In this document: positions 1 through 11,650 of the stretch, in pieces | Numbering within the stretch: the stretch's first letter is position 1 | How the letters are laid out: the number at the start of each line of letters is the position of its first letter | Assembly (NCBI GenBank): GCA_019059635.1 | Contig: JAGVRJ010000008.1 | Location: 124,001-188,000 of the forward strand | DNA from: Proales similis | Lineage: Eukaryota; Rotifera; Eurotatoria; Ploima; Proalidae | Length of the DNA stretch: 64,000 bases | Reading direction: 5' to 3' | Translations under genes and position numbers: made by a program | Notes under the pieces: model-generated | Told to the model about the DNA's origin: nothing | Databases searched by the model: none | What the model saw: the letters and a program-made list of their open reading frames with translations, nothing else

Positions 1-1980
1 CGGATATTTACTGCTCTTCGAACTGGTTAGGTCGTCCGCAAGGAAAGAGACCAGCTCTTTTGAATTGAGCTCATTGGTAAGTTTCGGATCGTTGAGATTG
101 ATGTTGAGAGGCTCGTTGGATGCCTCGCTCGTTCTCATGCTGTCCTCGCTCGGCTCGGTCTCTTCGAACTCCAACTCTTTTCGATGCGTTTTCAGATGCA
201 GCTTCAGCGTATATTGTGTCTTGTAGCCTTTGCCGCAAATGTGACAGTTGAACGGACGCTCGTCAGTGTGTCGGAAAGAATGAAGCTTGAGGTAGTCACT
301 GCGATGAAACTGTTCACCGCACACGGTGCACATGTACGGCTTTTCTCCTTTGATTTCAATCTGAAGCTGGACGCGAAGGCAAATACGATCGTCGACCTGT
401 GTGACTTACCTGTGTGCAGTCGGACATGCTTCTTGTAGTAGCTGGCATCGTAGTAGCGCTTGTTGCAGTATTTACACTTGTACAGACGCTCGCCGCGGTG
501 AATGCGCATGTGTGTCTTGTAGTAGCTGTAGTCTTTGTAGTTTTTGCCGCAAATATTGCAGACAAACGGACGTTCACCTTTCGTTTGGCGCACGTGCTCG
601 TTAGAATGTGTCCAGAATTCTATGCGCTCGCACGATCATCTTGTTTACCTGTGTGAAGACGAAGGTGTCGAGTCAAGTGAGCATCTTGCGTAAACTGTTT
701 ATTACAATATTCGCATGTGTACGGCTTCTCGCCCGTATGCAGCTGAACGTGAGAGATCAGATTGCTGAACGAGGCGCTTTTTTTGCCACAAATCCAGCAG
801 TTCGGCTCATTGCCCTGGTGCTTGTGCAGATGCACCAACACTTCGGCCTTGAGTCGGCACATTTTGTTGCAGACTAGGAAAACAGTGTTGATAAATTAAA
901 ACTGAATTTCAAGGTTGACGACCTACTCTCGCATTTGAACTTGCTATTTTGAACCGTTTTCTGCCGCTGGTATTTTCGTCTCGGTCTTGAAGTTCGATCG
1001 GTTGAATTGGCGTCCAGTTCTGACGCAGCGGTTGTGGCCGAATGCTCAGCAACAAACTCTTCGCAGCTGCTCTCTGACAAATCGCTCTGAACCATTTCTT
1101 CATCTTCTATTTGACTATCGGTCTCTTTATCGTCGAAATTCCCAATTATCTGAGCGCAATCCTGATCTTCTGACCATTTTATCCGATCGTTGCATTCTCG
1201 GCTCTCTTTTTTATGCTCAATGAGCTGAGCGATCTGTTCGAATGGACCCAAGCCGCAGCCCATGCAGCGTAGTCGGATCATTGAACCAATGTCCTGGCTG
1301 ATATCCTCTACAAGAACGTAGCTTTTTGAACAGCGCGTAGTCTCAAACGAAATGTCCGGCTGTTCGATAGTTGCGTCCTTAGTAGTGTTGATCATCGAGT
1401 CCATGTCAGCTGAAGTAGACGGTTGGATGCTAGAGAACGACTCGTTGATAAAAGAATGCGAACATGACGAGGAACACGGATTAGCAAAGCATGAGCTTGA
1501 GCTCGTGTCCAGGCCAATGTTTTGATCTGAACTTGGGTTGATTGCTTCGTTTGTTTTTAAATTGCCTGCAGGGCTAATGATGATGTATTTGGTGATTGTG
1601 ATTGAACGGTCCTCGAGGATGTTGGTCACAGTGGGCACTGTGGATGCTTGGCTGTTTATAGACGTGCTGGTGGCCAGGGTGCTCGTTTCGCCCATCAATG
1701 CGGTGGACGTGGAGGGAAGCATAGCGGGCGAACTTGGAGTCGGCAGCGACTTTCCGAATAGAGGTCTCTGGCTGGCCTGTTTATTCTGAAAGCGCTTCGT
1801 CGTGTAGATTATATCGCGGCTGGTCCGGCTGCTGCCGTTCTCTGCCTTGTTGAACTTGTCGATTCTGACCGGAATGAACTCCTTTTCGCTTGTTAACAGA
1901 GCAGACATGATCTGGTAGTTGGCATTGTTCGGCCTCTCGATCACCGGTATGGGCGACTTGGCGAAATTGAATGCGCTCAT
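1..1980 (-). CDS. C2H2 zinc-finger protein, 3' end beyond the window
   Basis: Probable nuclear DNA-binding protein. Exon 1 (927-1980, start ATG at 1978-1980) encodes a Ser/Thr-rich N-terminal region of about 350 residues with one atypical C-x2-C...H...C cluster (CMGCGLGPF). Seven C2H2 fingers follow in exons 649-873, 410-577 and 1-347. Introns are 874-926, 578-648 and 348-409. The last two both interrupt a HTG-E-(K/R)-P linker codon in phase 1. Fingers are spaced by TGEKP/TGERP linkers typical of tandem sequence-specific binding. After finger 7 an acidic tail stays open to base 1, so the stop lies to the left. A codon directly upstream (GTG) is in frame but ATG is the natural start. Orthology is not recognised; the linker type and finger number are seen directly, the DNA-binding role is inferred from the family. 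Confidence 0.85.
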
Positions 1981-2761
1981 CACTTAAAAGCGTTGCCTCA
2001 CCTCTCACTTCCGCTTTTTCGCAACTTTCCACTCTAAATTGTCGCTTTGAGCTTTTTTTTTCGTTTTAGATTATTTTCATTTTGTCCTCGTATTTGTGAA
2101 GTATGCGTTTCGTGAAAGAAGCAGCGGCAGGAGCAGCAGCATGCTTGTCGATTGTTGACCGTCTTGTGCTCACTTGCCTGAGTTCTTGCTCATTCACTCG
2201 TTCGCTCGCTCACTCGCTCACTTGCTCTTTTTCTCTCGGAGTATTCTACTTTTCGTTCGTACCACCGATTCGATCAGACGCTCAGAGGCCCAACGAGCAA
2301 ATTTCATTCGCAATCGAGTGTGCGTGTATCCTCTTTCATTCTCTCTTCTCTTCACACGCGCGCCCTCTCTTTCTCATCTCTGTCGCTTTTTTTCTCTCAC
2401 GCGCTCTCTTCGTCTTCTCCTCTCTCTCTCTCTCTCTCTCCAATTCCCGCATGCAACTTCAATTTACGGCGCATTTTCATTTCATTAACTACAGCAACGA
2501 CAGTGCAGTTCTACTGGCCCATTCGCTTAAACTTGCCGCCTATTGAGTGAATAGAATAAAACTCTCAAGACCTTGGCGTGTCTTTTTTTAGCAAAATATT
2601 CACTTTAACTCGCTCAGCAGTGCGCTATTGAAATTCTGATCGAACAAGAGGCGTTCAAATCATAGCCAACTGATCAGTTTTTCAATTTTATTCGAAATTA
2701 AAACCATAAAAATAATTTTAATTGACTTTGCTCAATGCAACTTGGCCGGTCAATTGTTGAG
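1981..2761. other. Intergenic, pyrimidine-rich promoter-side region
   Basis: Gap between the start of the zinc-finger gene and the stop of the sorting nexin, both on the minus strand. It holds a strongly pyrimidine-rich stretch (about 2160-2450) with a CT run near 2421-2440. Open frames here are low-complexity Ser/Leu/Phe readings of that tract and are not credible genes. Confidence 0.6.
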
Positions 2762-5700
2762 TCAATCGGACAGAAGCTCCGGGAACATGTCCTCAACAAT
2801 CAGATCTAGAAGCGAATAAGAAAGCTGTTGATCGTTTAAAAAGAAGAAAGCAAATTAATTCGATCACAGGCAAATAGAGCAAAGAGTAATTTACATATTT
2901 GTTCCAAATCGGCAATTGAAATGGTAGAAGAAATCTATGCACAGCTTCCTCTACTCTTGACTGGACGTCAATGCCCCAAGTCGAGTTAACTAATCAAGGG
3001 CGAATGAAAATTTGGAACGAAGCTTTGGGACAGAAAGTATTTGGTTACGTTTGGAAATCGATTTAGGAAGTAGCGAAACGATTAGCTTGCTCAAGTGCTG
3101 CTTGGCTTCGATGAACGTTTGGTCAACATCTGGTTCAGCAACGGGCTCGGCGGGGAAAATCGAGTCTACAAAGTAGCGAATTGGGCCAAATTAATAGTAA
3201 ACTAGGAACAGAGTGAACAAAGAAACGCGATCGGCAAACCTTTAAAAGCAATGATCATCGCTTCAACGCTCGACTCGTTGCTTACTTCGTCCAGCTTTTG
3301 TTCAATAGTGCGAGAGACTAAAGCATTGAAGGGCGTTTGCAAAAGCTGTCGAACTGAGTAGAGAATTAAAAGATAAATTCTGGGAAGCTTGAACAAATCG
3401 CTCGCTTAAATAAGGCAATAGACAGATTAAATGCCGTCCAGAGCTATGAATTTATGGCAACCAACGCATACCAGAATAAAATAGAGAATCGAACGGCGTG
3501 ACTGTTGTGGTGCAATCAACGCTAGGCTCTGATTCGTCCTCAGTTCTTGGCGCGACAGACGAAGAGTTCCAACCGGTGGCAAATAAAGGATTGTCAAGCT
3601 TAAAGATTTCGCACTCAATTGGGTCAGTCGTGCTGTATTTAGAAGCAGAGGGCAACCTTTTTCTTGAGAATGTCCTCGATGGGCGGCGTGGGTTCGCCGG
3701 GCTGAACCTTTCTCTCTTTGATAACTTGCATGAGCTTGCTGAGAAACGAGTCGAGCGACTGGCCGCGTTCTATTCTTAGTTTGGACGGCACGCCCTTGAC
3801 CATCTTGCTTATGTTGGTGAAGTCGTTGAAAATGCTCGAGCTGAACTCGGTGCTGTTTGGATCGAGGAAACTACGCAGTAACTGGCTCATGCCCAGTATC
3901 GGGTTGGTGAGCAGACTCTGAATAAACGAGAGAACATCAACGGTTTGGACTTTAGAAATACGCAATTGAACTAGAAGGAGACCGACCTGTAAATATTTGG
4001 CAAAGTCGTTTCGAACCGAGTCGAGATATTCGACATTCTGAGAGTTGTCCGAGAAGAATAGCGATCGCTGCTTGGTCGGCAGATTGACTGCAATCTGATC
4101 GGGCCTTGAAGCTCTGTAGTCCGATTTGGACAAGAGACCGCCGCCATGGAACTCGCGAAGTTTGGAATCAAGCACATAGAACTCGTCGTACTTGCGTTTG
4201 ACGAGCCAGTCCGGCGTGCCACCTATTTGCCCGGCCTGGCCCCGTAAGTGCCAGACTTTGATCACAAACACCAAGCAGGTTTTATTGTTGGCCTTGTCGA
4301 CGAGCCGCTCGATATGATCGATCGAGATTATTAAATCGTTCAAGTTGAGAGTCTGCAGACTTGGCTCTTCCTTGATTCCGGCCTCTTCGTCCTCTTCCTC
4401 GTCTATTTCTTGCGCTCTACTGGGCGAGAGTCGTTCAAGTACTTCATCCCTGATCTCGTTCATGAGATCAAGCCGAACATTCTCTCCCGGCTCCACTCCT
4501 TGTGACTTGTCTGCCTGCTCTTCCGAGTCGCTATCCGACTGGCTTGCCAATGACCTTGCTTGTTCTGCGCTCTCTAGGCTGTCAAGTGCTGCCGAGCTTT
4601 TCAGACTATTCATCCTCGAATCGGACGCAATTCGCTCCAGGCCGAGCAGATTCTTGTACATCTTTGAAAAGCTTATTAACAAAGCTCGCTTCAGGATTGA
4701 ATGAATACTCACATAGTCGCTCTTGACAAACGAGCTGAAGTAGAGCTCTTTGATCAGTTGGCTCAGAAAGTCGTTCAGTCTGGAGAGGGCGTTTCGAATG
4801 CTTTAATTAGACCTTGAGAGTAAGATTTGAAATGAAGCTTACTTTTCGATCATTTTTGTCTGCTCGATTTTGTTCGAATTGAAAAATTCGATGAACGCCT
4901 CCTCCAGGTTGTTGCTTGAGTTCATTTGAATGGCTCTCAGGCTCTTGCGATTCTCGTTTGCTGAGAACCATAAGCGAAGCTCGTTGAGCTTTTCTTCGTC
5001 TAATTGCTCGTCGCTTGTTCGATTTCTCAGATCGCCTGGAGCGCAAATTTAAGCTCTAATCCAATCATTTGATTGCTCGCTTTACTCACGAAGCTGCAGG
5101 TAGAGCTGGAGAATGTCAATCGAGTTTATTGAGCTCAAGTAGCCAATAAGCAAATGAAGATATTCATTATCGGCCATAACCTCCTCCATGCTGGGCGCTT
5201 TGATCTGCTCGCATGCTCGTTCAATCCGCTTTGAATAGAATAGAAAAGAATTGGGATAATAGATACCGTTTGGAATACGGTGCCTCTCATGCGACACCAA
5301 TGCGTGAGAAACTGAACTCGACTGCCACTTTGACGATCGATTCTGATCTCATTCGACTGTGCTTTGCTCAATGCGGTTATAAGACGATTGACGGTCCTCG
5401 GATCAGCGAGCGTGTCAAGTCCGTCCAAGAATACATTGGAGACGAGAATCTCTTGAATGAGCTCGCGTGAGGCCCTTTATTACGTGAAAATGGCGTGAGC
5501 ACAATCAGACATATATCTTCAGCAGGTGTCTGCTTTACTTGCACTTGAACTCGCTCTCTCGCAATAAGTGCGGCAGAATGCGTCTAGCTAAGCGCCTGAG
5601 AAAATTGAGCTCATGCTGACGAGACAGCATTGCTTCATGAATTTTCAAATCTTTGTATCGACGCTTAACAATCAAATCAAAGAGCTCGTTTTGTCTATTA

Positions 5701-6581
5701 AACAGCAGCCGGGGCGTGTCGGGTGCAGTTTCAACGCAATCATGAAACTGCTTCACATGCTGGAAGAGCAATGCGTTTCCGTCTTCGCATAATAGACGCC
5801 TCAAATCTACCTGTTAAAAGAGTTATTAAGGCATAAAAAAAGCTTTCTAGATAACAAAAGAGAGAAGAGACAACAGGAAGTGAGCAAGAGCTCTTCTCAG
5901 AAGGCAAACCTTTTGAAAGCGCCTGATGAGATTAGCGATCAGATGACGTAGGAGCTCTTTTGTCTCGGCCACAAACGCGTCGTCGGTTGATATTGTTCTT
6001 TTAGGACCTCTTTCTTCAAGTACCTCGACAGGCGCGAAATGTCCGACTTACCCGTACCAGTTGAGAACAAAATTGTGAAGAACAAGCGAGAGAAACTAGG
6101 AAGGACAGTAAGAGAATGATTCATTCAAATATTGAAGAGCTGCGACTCTTACATCTTGGATGGCTCGGTCGACTTTTTCGGGCAGATAGAGTGACTGCCA
6201 TGGGAACATTTTGGTGAAAATTGACGCAAATTCAGCCTCTTGGCTCGAATCGGCTTTGGACTGCTTTCGTTTTCGAGTCGACTTTTCTGACTCGTCGAGC
6301 TGATCGACGTTCGCTTGTCTTTATTATTAAGAGCCAAATTCAACTGAAAATAGACCAACGCCGCATCGAACGTGAGTAAGTTACTTGAGGAGGGATTGAG
6401 CAGCCAAGTAGCCGAATGCGGCCGCAGCAGAAAGAAGAGCGAAGCTTTGAAAACTACGCATCCAGAGTCAATCTTAGTGCGGTTTCAAGTGAATAACAAA
6501 GACAATCGCCTACTTAAGCATGGTCGAAGTGGCAACTATTGCAAACAAGGGCGTGAGAATGAGGCCATACTTTGGATGCAT
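2762..6581 (-). CDS. SNX13/14/25-family sorting nexin (PXA-RGS-PX-PXC)
   Basis: Membrane-anchored sorting nexin of the family whose fly member is snazarus; the family tethers ER to lipid droplets or endolysosomes. Start ATG at 6581; stop TGA at 2762-2764. Assembled in order: two short N-terminal hydrophobic segments (MHPKYGLILTPLFAIVATST and, in exon 2, FQSFALLSAAAAFGYLAA) forming the ER hairpin; PXA domain (FPWQSLYLPEKVDRAI to LARRILPHLLRE, then ARELIQEILVSNVFLDGL); RGS-like domain around 4730-5300; acidic linker; PX domain around 3970-4350 (KRKYDEFYVLDSKLREFH, NLPTKQRSLFF); and nexin-C (TPFNALVSRTIEQKLDEVS to SLLDLIVEDMFPELLSD). At least twelve short introns. The last exons are 2895-2989 and 2762-2824. 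An apparent frame break near 3655 is removed by a 43- or 55-base intron. Which vertebrate paralogue it matches best is not resolved. Confidence 0.88.
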
Positions 6582-6763
6582 CTCCTTTGGCTTGGCTTAT
6601 TTCATCATCTTACGCATCTAACGCTAACGGAACAGTATTGGTAAACAGTTAAAGAGACGGAGAAAAAGCGAACAAAGCAAGGAGGTTCAAGTCCGTGCTG
6701 CTTTGACTCAGTTTCGATTGAGACCAATTTTCGTTTTTATTTTGCGACTAGTTTTGGACGCGA

Positions 6764-7733
6764 TCAGCGTTTACGAGGCGTCACTCGTTTGAATTTTAGA
6801 TTCTGTTGAGCACCTGTGCTATCGGACGAGCCGCCGTCCCAGTTTTGCTTGAAGCGCTGATCGTACTCCTCCTCGGGCTCGAGTCTGCTCGGTTTAAGTT
6901 CATAGGTCTCCTCGAGCTTTCGAAGCGACTCGCATCGTTTCAAGCGATTCAAGAGCTCTTTGTGCTTCTTGCCACGACTTTTGTTCATTTCTTTGAGTGT
7001 CTGCTCGTCGAGCCAGTCGGGGAGATTGAGTTCTGCCAGCTGGTCCAAGGTTAATCTATTTGACTTGTAGTCAAGTAACGGCTCGAGTGTGTTCAGCCGC
7101 TTGGCTAGATTTATGCTCTTTGCCTCTTTGCCGCTCTCGGTGAAGAACGTGTGCTGGCTCGCCTGATCGCCTTCAATCAGATGAGAGCTGCTCTTCAGCT
7201 TTTCTATTTTCTTTGTTAATTGGCCAATTACACCGACGCCTCGGCTTTAGTTTAAACTTGGATTACCTTCATTTCCATTTGACGATACATTTTTATGTAA
7301 TTCTTGTCCTGAGTGTGCATGAGCTTCAGCTCATCGGCCGTGTATTCCTTGTGTGGATCGCGAAGACGATGATGTCCGTCCTTCATGTGGGTGCGAGTCA
7401 TGTTGAAGTAGAACTCGTCCGGGTTTCGCTCCAACGCTTTCCTCTTCAAATCGAGTATGACATCTCTTTTCTTCTGAAAGTCACTTTTGATCATTGCCAA
7501 GTGAGAATATGAGGCCACACAGACAGACAGACTAGTTCGAATCGCTTACAGGGCGCGAAGTTTGTAGTCTTTCTTCTTTTCAAGGAGGCCCAGGTGTTCG
7601 CGGTCCTTCAACTGCACAGAGCAACATTTGCAATTTTCCAATTTCGATCAGCTTAAGCAAATGAGATAATAACCTGTGAGCGTTCTTTATGATTCTTTTG
7701 GCCCGCTTTGGACGCCTTTTTCCACGACGACAT
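6764..7733 (-). CDS. UTP11: UTP11, U3 snoRNA-associated protein 11
   Basis: Component of the small-subunit processome that processes 18S pre-rRNA in the nucleolus. Start at 7733 gives MSSWKKASKAGQKNHKERSQ, matching the conserved basic N-terminus of the family. Exon 2 gives REHLGLLEKKKDYKLRA, and exon 3 the diagnostic ALERNPDEFYFNMTRTHMKDG and ELKLMHTQDKNYIKMYR. The last exon carries the helical C-terminal half and ends in a basic tail at a TGA (6764-6766). Three introns. Length, about 250 residues, is normal for the family. The gene begins 1.15 kb downstream (on its strand) of a long empty interval and ends 183 bp before the start of the sorting nexin gene on the same strand. Confidence 0.95.
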
Positions 7734-9911
7734 CGCTGTTATCTTCCTTACTCGGTTACTTCCTTCTTATTGCTCTTCTCTTTTCGACTTGTTCGACTCG
7801 TTTTTGTTTGAGTGCAGTTCGAGGCAAGGACACAATCGAATGCAAATTATGCACAACCAGCCCGAATTATACCTCGTCGAGAAAAGGGGCAATCTGCTTT
7901 CTTATTTGTCTTCTTTTGTCATTGATTTAAGAAAAAAATAATTTTCAAATTGAAGACTTGAGACTCATGGGTTATTAAGTCTAAGGCCGAGCCTGGATAA
8001 TGGCTCTAAAAAATTGATTATATAAATCTTTGGTTATTCTCTGCTTCTCTCTAATTCGACTCATTAAGGATGGGCGAGGGAAAGAGATTCCTCTGTTTGC
8101 TTGCCTGAAAATCTACATATTTTAAGAAGAGGAAATCACAGCCTCGCAGTTATAAAACATTCAAATTAAGCCCGAGGTTAATTACACTCGACTCCCACTC
8201 CTTTGTCTCATTATTGTACTCTTTTGAATGCAAGTCGAAGCGAATTACAAAATTCTCGCTGAGCGCCCGTTCATCATTATCACACACGCGGAAGAAATTT
8301 ATTCAAGTGGGCGACCAATTACACCAACAGAGGCGAGAGGTGTTTGCAAATGACGGCCTAGAGCGACAAGGGACATAAATTGCTGGAGAATAATTGTTGC
8401 GAGCTCTTCGTTTCTAATGGATTCAGTGTCGAACGCAACGATCCAAAATGAATTTGCTGAATGCGGCTGATAGGTGCTGACGGCCGCGTCTATCGAATAA
8501 GAGCTCACGTTTTTCATCGTTTTCATATTTCGGTTAAGATTGTAGTTGGCGCCGCTCGTCACACATTCAATGGACTTGTTAAGTTTTAACGTCATCAAAC
8601 CGTCTCCGTCGAGCGGTTCTAACATTCTATTCACGCGCTAGACTTGGCTCGTTTCTCCTTTGTTCTAAGTGACGATTTCCCTTTCGGTGTTGCATTTCAA
8701 TCACGAAAAAGTTGTTTTTGTTGGTTTTTAATTGCATATTTATTGAATTTATTTTGCTAGAGCCAATATTTAATGGCACGCATTTTGTTTTGGCGCTTTT
8801 TTTTTTCTTAGTTGTTGTCGAGTGAATTGATGCCAGCTAATCTACCATTACCAGCAAATTATTTCCTCTGCGTCTCATTCTTTGCATTTTTTCGGCAAAA
8901 AATGCTATGAAATATGAAATGCTTCCCTGCTATGAAATGCACCACCTCTTGAAACTCAGATTCACTCAGAAGCTCTTCATGTAATCAATCCTTTTCCAGA
9001 ATGGTTAATGGTTCCATTTTACGCAGTTTCTGATCGCTTAAACCGGTATCCAAGAGTCAGAGACTATGACATTTATTTGATTGAAAGACGCGCGCCTGTC
9101 AAGTACTAGCGTCGGCTTAGCATCTATTCGTTATTAGCGTTTATTGCAGGGCGAGGCTTTTAATTGTCTGGTGATTTGAATCTCATTTTGGTTAGCGCGC
9201 CAACACTGAGTGGGAGCAATTAGGGGAGTGGGAAGGCGTTCAAGTGCGTATGAGCCATTGGTAATAATTAAGAATTGAATGGATTTCCGTGTAGCAAATC
9301 GGCGCAGGCTGCCGAATTTCGAACTGATGCCTACAAATGACGCCGATTTACTCGCTAGTCTGTTTCTAGATTAGCGTCGTTGGCAAATTAGATCCAAAGA
9401 CGATCACTATTGTTGTTATTTAGAAAGCGTACAAGACACCAGTAGAACAGAGACCTAAGGCGCATTTTAGCAACGCTTATTTGCGTCCTAATCATGCGAG
9501 TCTAAATGTTGATCCAACAGAATTGGGCACCTAGTTATCACCATCTTAAAGCCCACCACCATGAGACTTTTATTTGTAAAGGCTCTCGTAGTTGTTCTCG
9601 TTTTCGAAGCAAACTAAGCCGATTTGAGCATTGTTCTTTGACTCGTCACTAATCAACCGGCTCGCTTTTTTTCTTTGCTTGAATGAACATTAAAGCCTTG
9701 AGTAAAGGGGAACGAGTAAAGTCGACACTGATTAGATAAGCATTCAGAGCATATACGCATTCCACCCAAACAAGGAAGAGAATTTTCTTGAATTTGCAAT
9801 CTCTTCACTTATTTAGAAAAAAACAGACCAGCAACTACATCCTGAGAATAACTATCTAGTCAGCCTGAGAACAAGCAAAAGAAGCAACAATTAAGTACAG
9901 AGGACGAAGAG
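7734..9911. other. Long intergenic region between UTP11 and the CART-like gene
   Basis: About 2.2 kb, AT-richer than the flanking exons, with one low-confidence minus-strand frame listed separately. It separates two divergently transcribed genes and is the likely location of regulatory sequence for the peptide gene at 9912. No tRNA, repeat array or mobile-element signature was seen. Confidence 0.5.
8299..8625 (-). CDS. Hypothetical small protein, weak call
   Basis: An uninterrupted frame of 108 codons from an ATG at 8625 to a TAA at 8299. It has no signal peptide, membrane segment or recognisable motif. Its codon use is less GC-ending than in the confident genes of this window, and it stands alone in an otherwise empty 2.2-kb interval. 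It could be a lineage-specific gene, an exon of a longer transcript, or chance. I do not recognise it. Confidence 0.2.
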   Translation of the reverse strand: MLEPLDGDGLMTLKLNKSIECVTSGANYNLNRNMKTMKNVSSYSIDAAVSTYQPHSANSFWIVAFDTESIRNEELATIILQQFMSLVALGRHLQTPLASVGVIGRPLE

Positions 9912-10449
9912 ATGATCAAGACTCGTTGGATAATAGTTTTACTTGCCGCACAGACGCTGTTCGGCCTTCTCAGAGAAGGTGAATGCGCCGGTTTGGAAGA
10001 AAATGAGAGAATAGAAGCTCAAGCGCAAGATTTGGAGCTTCAGAACGCGATTGAGCGCCTTTCCGCTGATCAGATTCCCGGTGATCAGATGAGCAGTGAA
10101 CTGCTCGACGGCCCTTACGAGGCCCTCGAGCCTGTCAAGCGCGCCTACCATCCAATGGCCAAGAAAATCAAGCCGATCAGCTACGAAGGCTACAGCATTG
10201 ACATGAACATTGTCGAGTTCAAGAGTAGAGTAAGTCTCGCCACCACTCCTTTCTCTACCAGCAAGTCACAATGTATTAATTTTTGTGTTTTTTTAGGCCA
10301 TTTGCTACTACAACCAAGTCTGTAAGGGTCGCCACAAGAACTACTTCGAGTGCAGGTGTCCAACTTCTACAATGTGCGTCGGCTATGGAAGTCTATTCGA
10401 TGCCAAGTGCAGCTCTAATTTGATGCCCTACGTATGGCTACAGAGCTGA
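9912..10449 (+). CDS. CART-like neuropeptide precursor
   Basis: Likely secreted neuropeptide precursor. Exon 1 (9912-10229) begins with a signal peptide (WIIVLLAAQTLFGLL) and an acidic propeptide containing a Lys-Arg site (EPVKRAYHPMAKKIK). A short intron (10230 to the acceptor TTTTTTTAG) follows. Exon 2 encodes a compact Cys-rich domain with spacing C-x5-C-x9-C-x-C-x5-C-x10-C, including VCKGRHKNYFECRCPTSTMC. This order matches the cocaine- and amphetamine-regulated transcript (CART) family, C-x5-C-x11-C-x-C-x5-C-x6-C in human, including the C-x-C-P core. Stop TGA ends at 10449; an AATAAA follows at 10480. The intron falls just before the first Cys, separating propeptide from active domain. 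Assignment rests on cysteine spacing and architecture; another secreted knot family is possible but less likely. Confidence 0.7.
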
Positions 10450-10966
10450 AAAGCCAGGCGAAGACAGCGGCAAGCTCCCAATAAAGCGATCATCAATCAC
10501 AGAGCTTGTCTTGAACAAACAACTGAAGAGCCCACCCAGCAGACTCGTCACATGACCATTTTTATTTTAAACTAAAGTATCAAATTGAAACCTTAGCTAA
10601 CCTTGAATATTGACTAACAAAATACAAGACCATCCTGCACTTCACTTGACTTGACCACTTGACTTGACCATCCTGCAGTTGTTCCTTTCTTTGGTAAATT
10701 ACTCTTTGACTGGCACGCACAGACTCTCAAGAGCACAGCAGCACACACATAGACGCCAAGCACAACATGCACGTGTCGTCTTTCTCAATCTATCTAGTCA
10801 ATGATTCGAGTTTTTGTTCAACAGACCAATAAACTGCGATACCGAGTCTTTTGCCAACCAGATGTCTAATGATCGATTGCGACTCAATTGATTGATTTTA
10901 TTAGAGAATTAGGAAAAATAAGCAAATTTCAAAGGGCAAGTAAAAGAGATTGAACACAAAGTGCTT
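10450..10966. other. Convergent 3' intergenic region
   Basis: Lies between the stop of the CART-like gene (plus) and the stop of the small membrane protein gene (minus). Apart from the AATAAA at 10480 and a short local duplication of a CTTGACTTGACCA motif near 10645-10670, nothing is seen. Confidence 0.5.
10480..10485 (+). other. Polyadenylation signal AATAAA, CART-like gene
   Basis: Canonical hexamer 31 bases after the stop of the CART-like gene. Confidence 0.5.
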
Positions 10967-11650
10967 TCAATTGTTCAAGTTGAGTGCAATTGGCTTTTCG
11001 AACGGAGGAGCCGAGGTTGGCTCAGATTGATGCGGACCATTTGTAGCCTGTTCATATGAAGGCGGAGAAGCAGTAGATGGCTTAGCCTGCTCTTCAGGCC
11101 GGGCGATGAGCTCAACTGCCTCAGATTGCGTTTGCTGACCTGTCTGGTCATTTTCATTGCACTGAGTCGAGCAGCTCCTCTGGCTCCTTCGTCCATACCG
11201 GTTTTTAGAGAACAAATAGAACGCAACAATAACCAGAGTAACCAGAAACGTAACAAATCTGTAATTTAAATAAATTTTAGACTCTTGAGGGCGCTAGTGG
11301 GGGCGTATTTGATTTACACGATCGTTAAAGTATTTGAATCCTCACAACAAGCCTCGGCGGCGGTAAGTGGCCTCGACCCCGAACAGCATTCGTCCTCACA
11401 CATTACGGACCGAGTCTCGTTCGGAAGTGGGTAAAAGTGGCACAGGACCCCGTCCTCGTCATCTTTATCATCATCATCGTCGTCGTCGTCAGAACTATCG
11501 CCTCTGATCATCTGATGATGGCAGGGTGCTGAGATGGGTGCTAGGAAAACGTCTAATTTGGCCAATAATTACCTTGGGGAAAAGAGCGACAAGTGCCAAT
11601 TTGACGATAAATCGGTGGGCGGTCTGAGCTGAGCTGCCGGCGCCGTTCAT
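10967..11650 (-). CDS. Small Cys-rich single-pass membrane protein with PPxY motif
   Basis: Type I membrane protein of the WBP1/VOPP1/CYYR1/shisa-like kind. Exon 1 (start ATG 11650) encodes a probable signal peptide (HRFIVKLALVALFP). Exon 2 gives an Asp-rich stretch and a Cys-rich ectodomain (VLCHFYPLP, VMCEDECCSGS, EACCEDSN). Exon 3 gives a membrane segment (FVTFLVTLVIVAFYLF), a basic stop-transfer (SKNRYGRR) and a cytoplasmic tail with a PPSY motif (STASPPSYEQATNG). Splice phases are consistent: a 61-base first intron, then a phase-2 second intron. PPxY binds WW domains; family members of this shape recruit NEDD4-type ligases, and a NEDD4 gene lies in this window. The exact family is not settled because the Cys spacing is short. 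About 180 residues. Confidence 0.65.

Noticed and set aside
620-648. A 29-base intron in the zinc-finger gene
   Set aside because: An acceptor further on (AAAG at 578-581) gives a 71-base intron and restores a perfect HTGERP linker.
2103-2550. Ser/Leu/Phe-rich frames upstream of the zinc-finger gene
   Set aside because: Low-complexity reading of a pyrimidine-rich tract in three overlapping frames; no motif.
3590-3662. Apparent +1 frameshift in the sorting nexin after EDILKKK
   Set aside because: A 43- or 55-base GT-AG intron (donor AAAAAG/GTTGCC, acceptor TTGAG or TTTAAG) restores the downstream frame, and the next intron phase is also consistent.
6523-6624. 33-codon plus-strand hydrophobic frame (MVEVATIANKG...)
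   Set aside because: It is antisense to the first exon of the sorting nexin, whose own hydrophobic sequence explains the composition.
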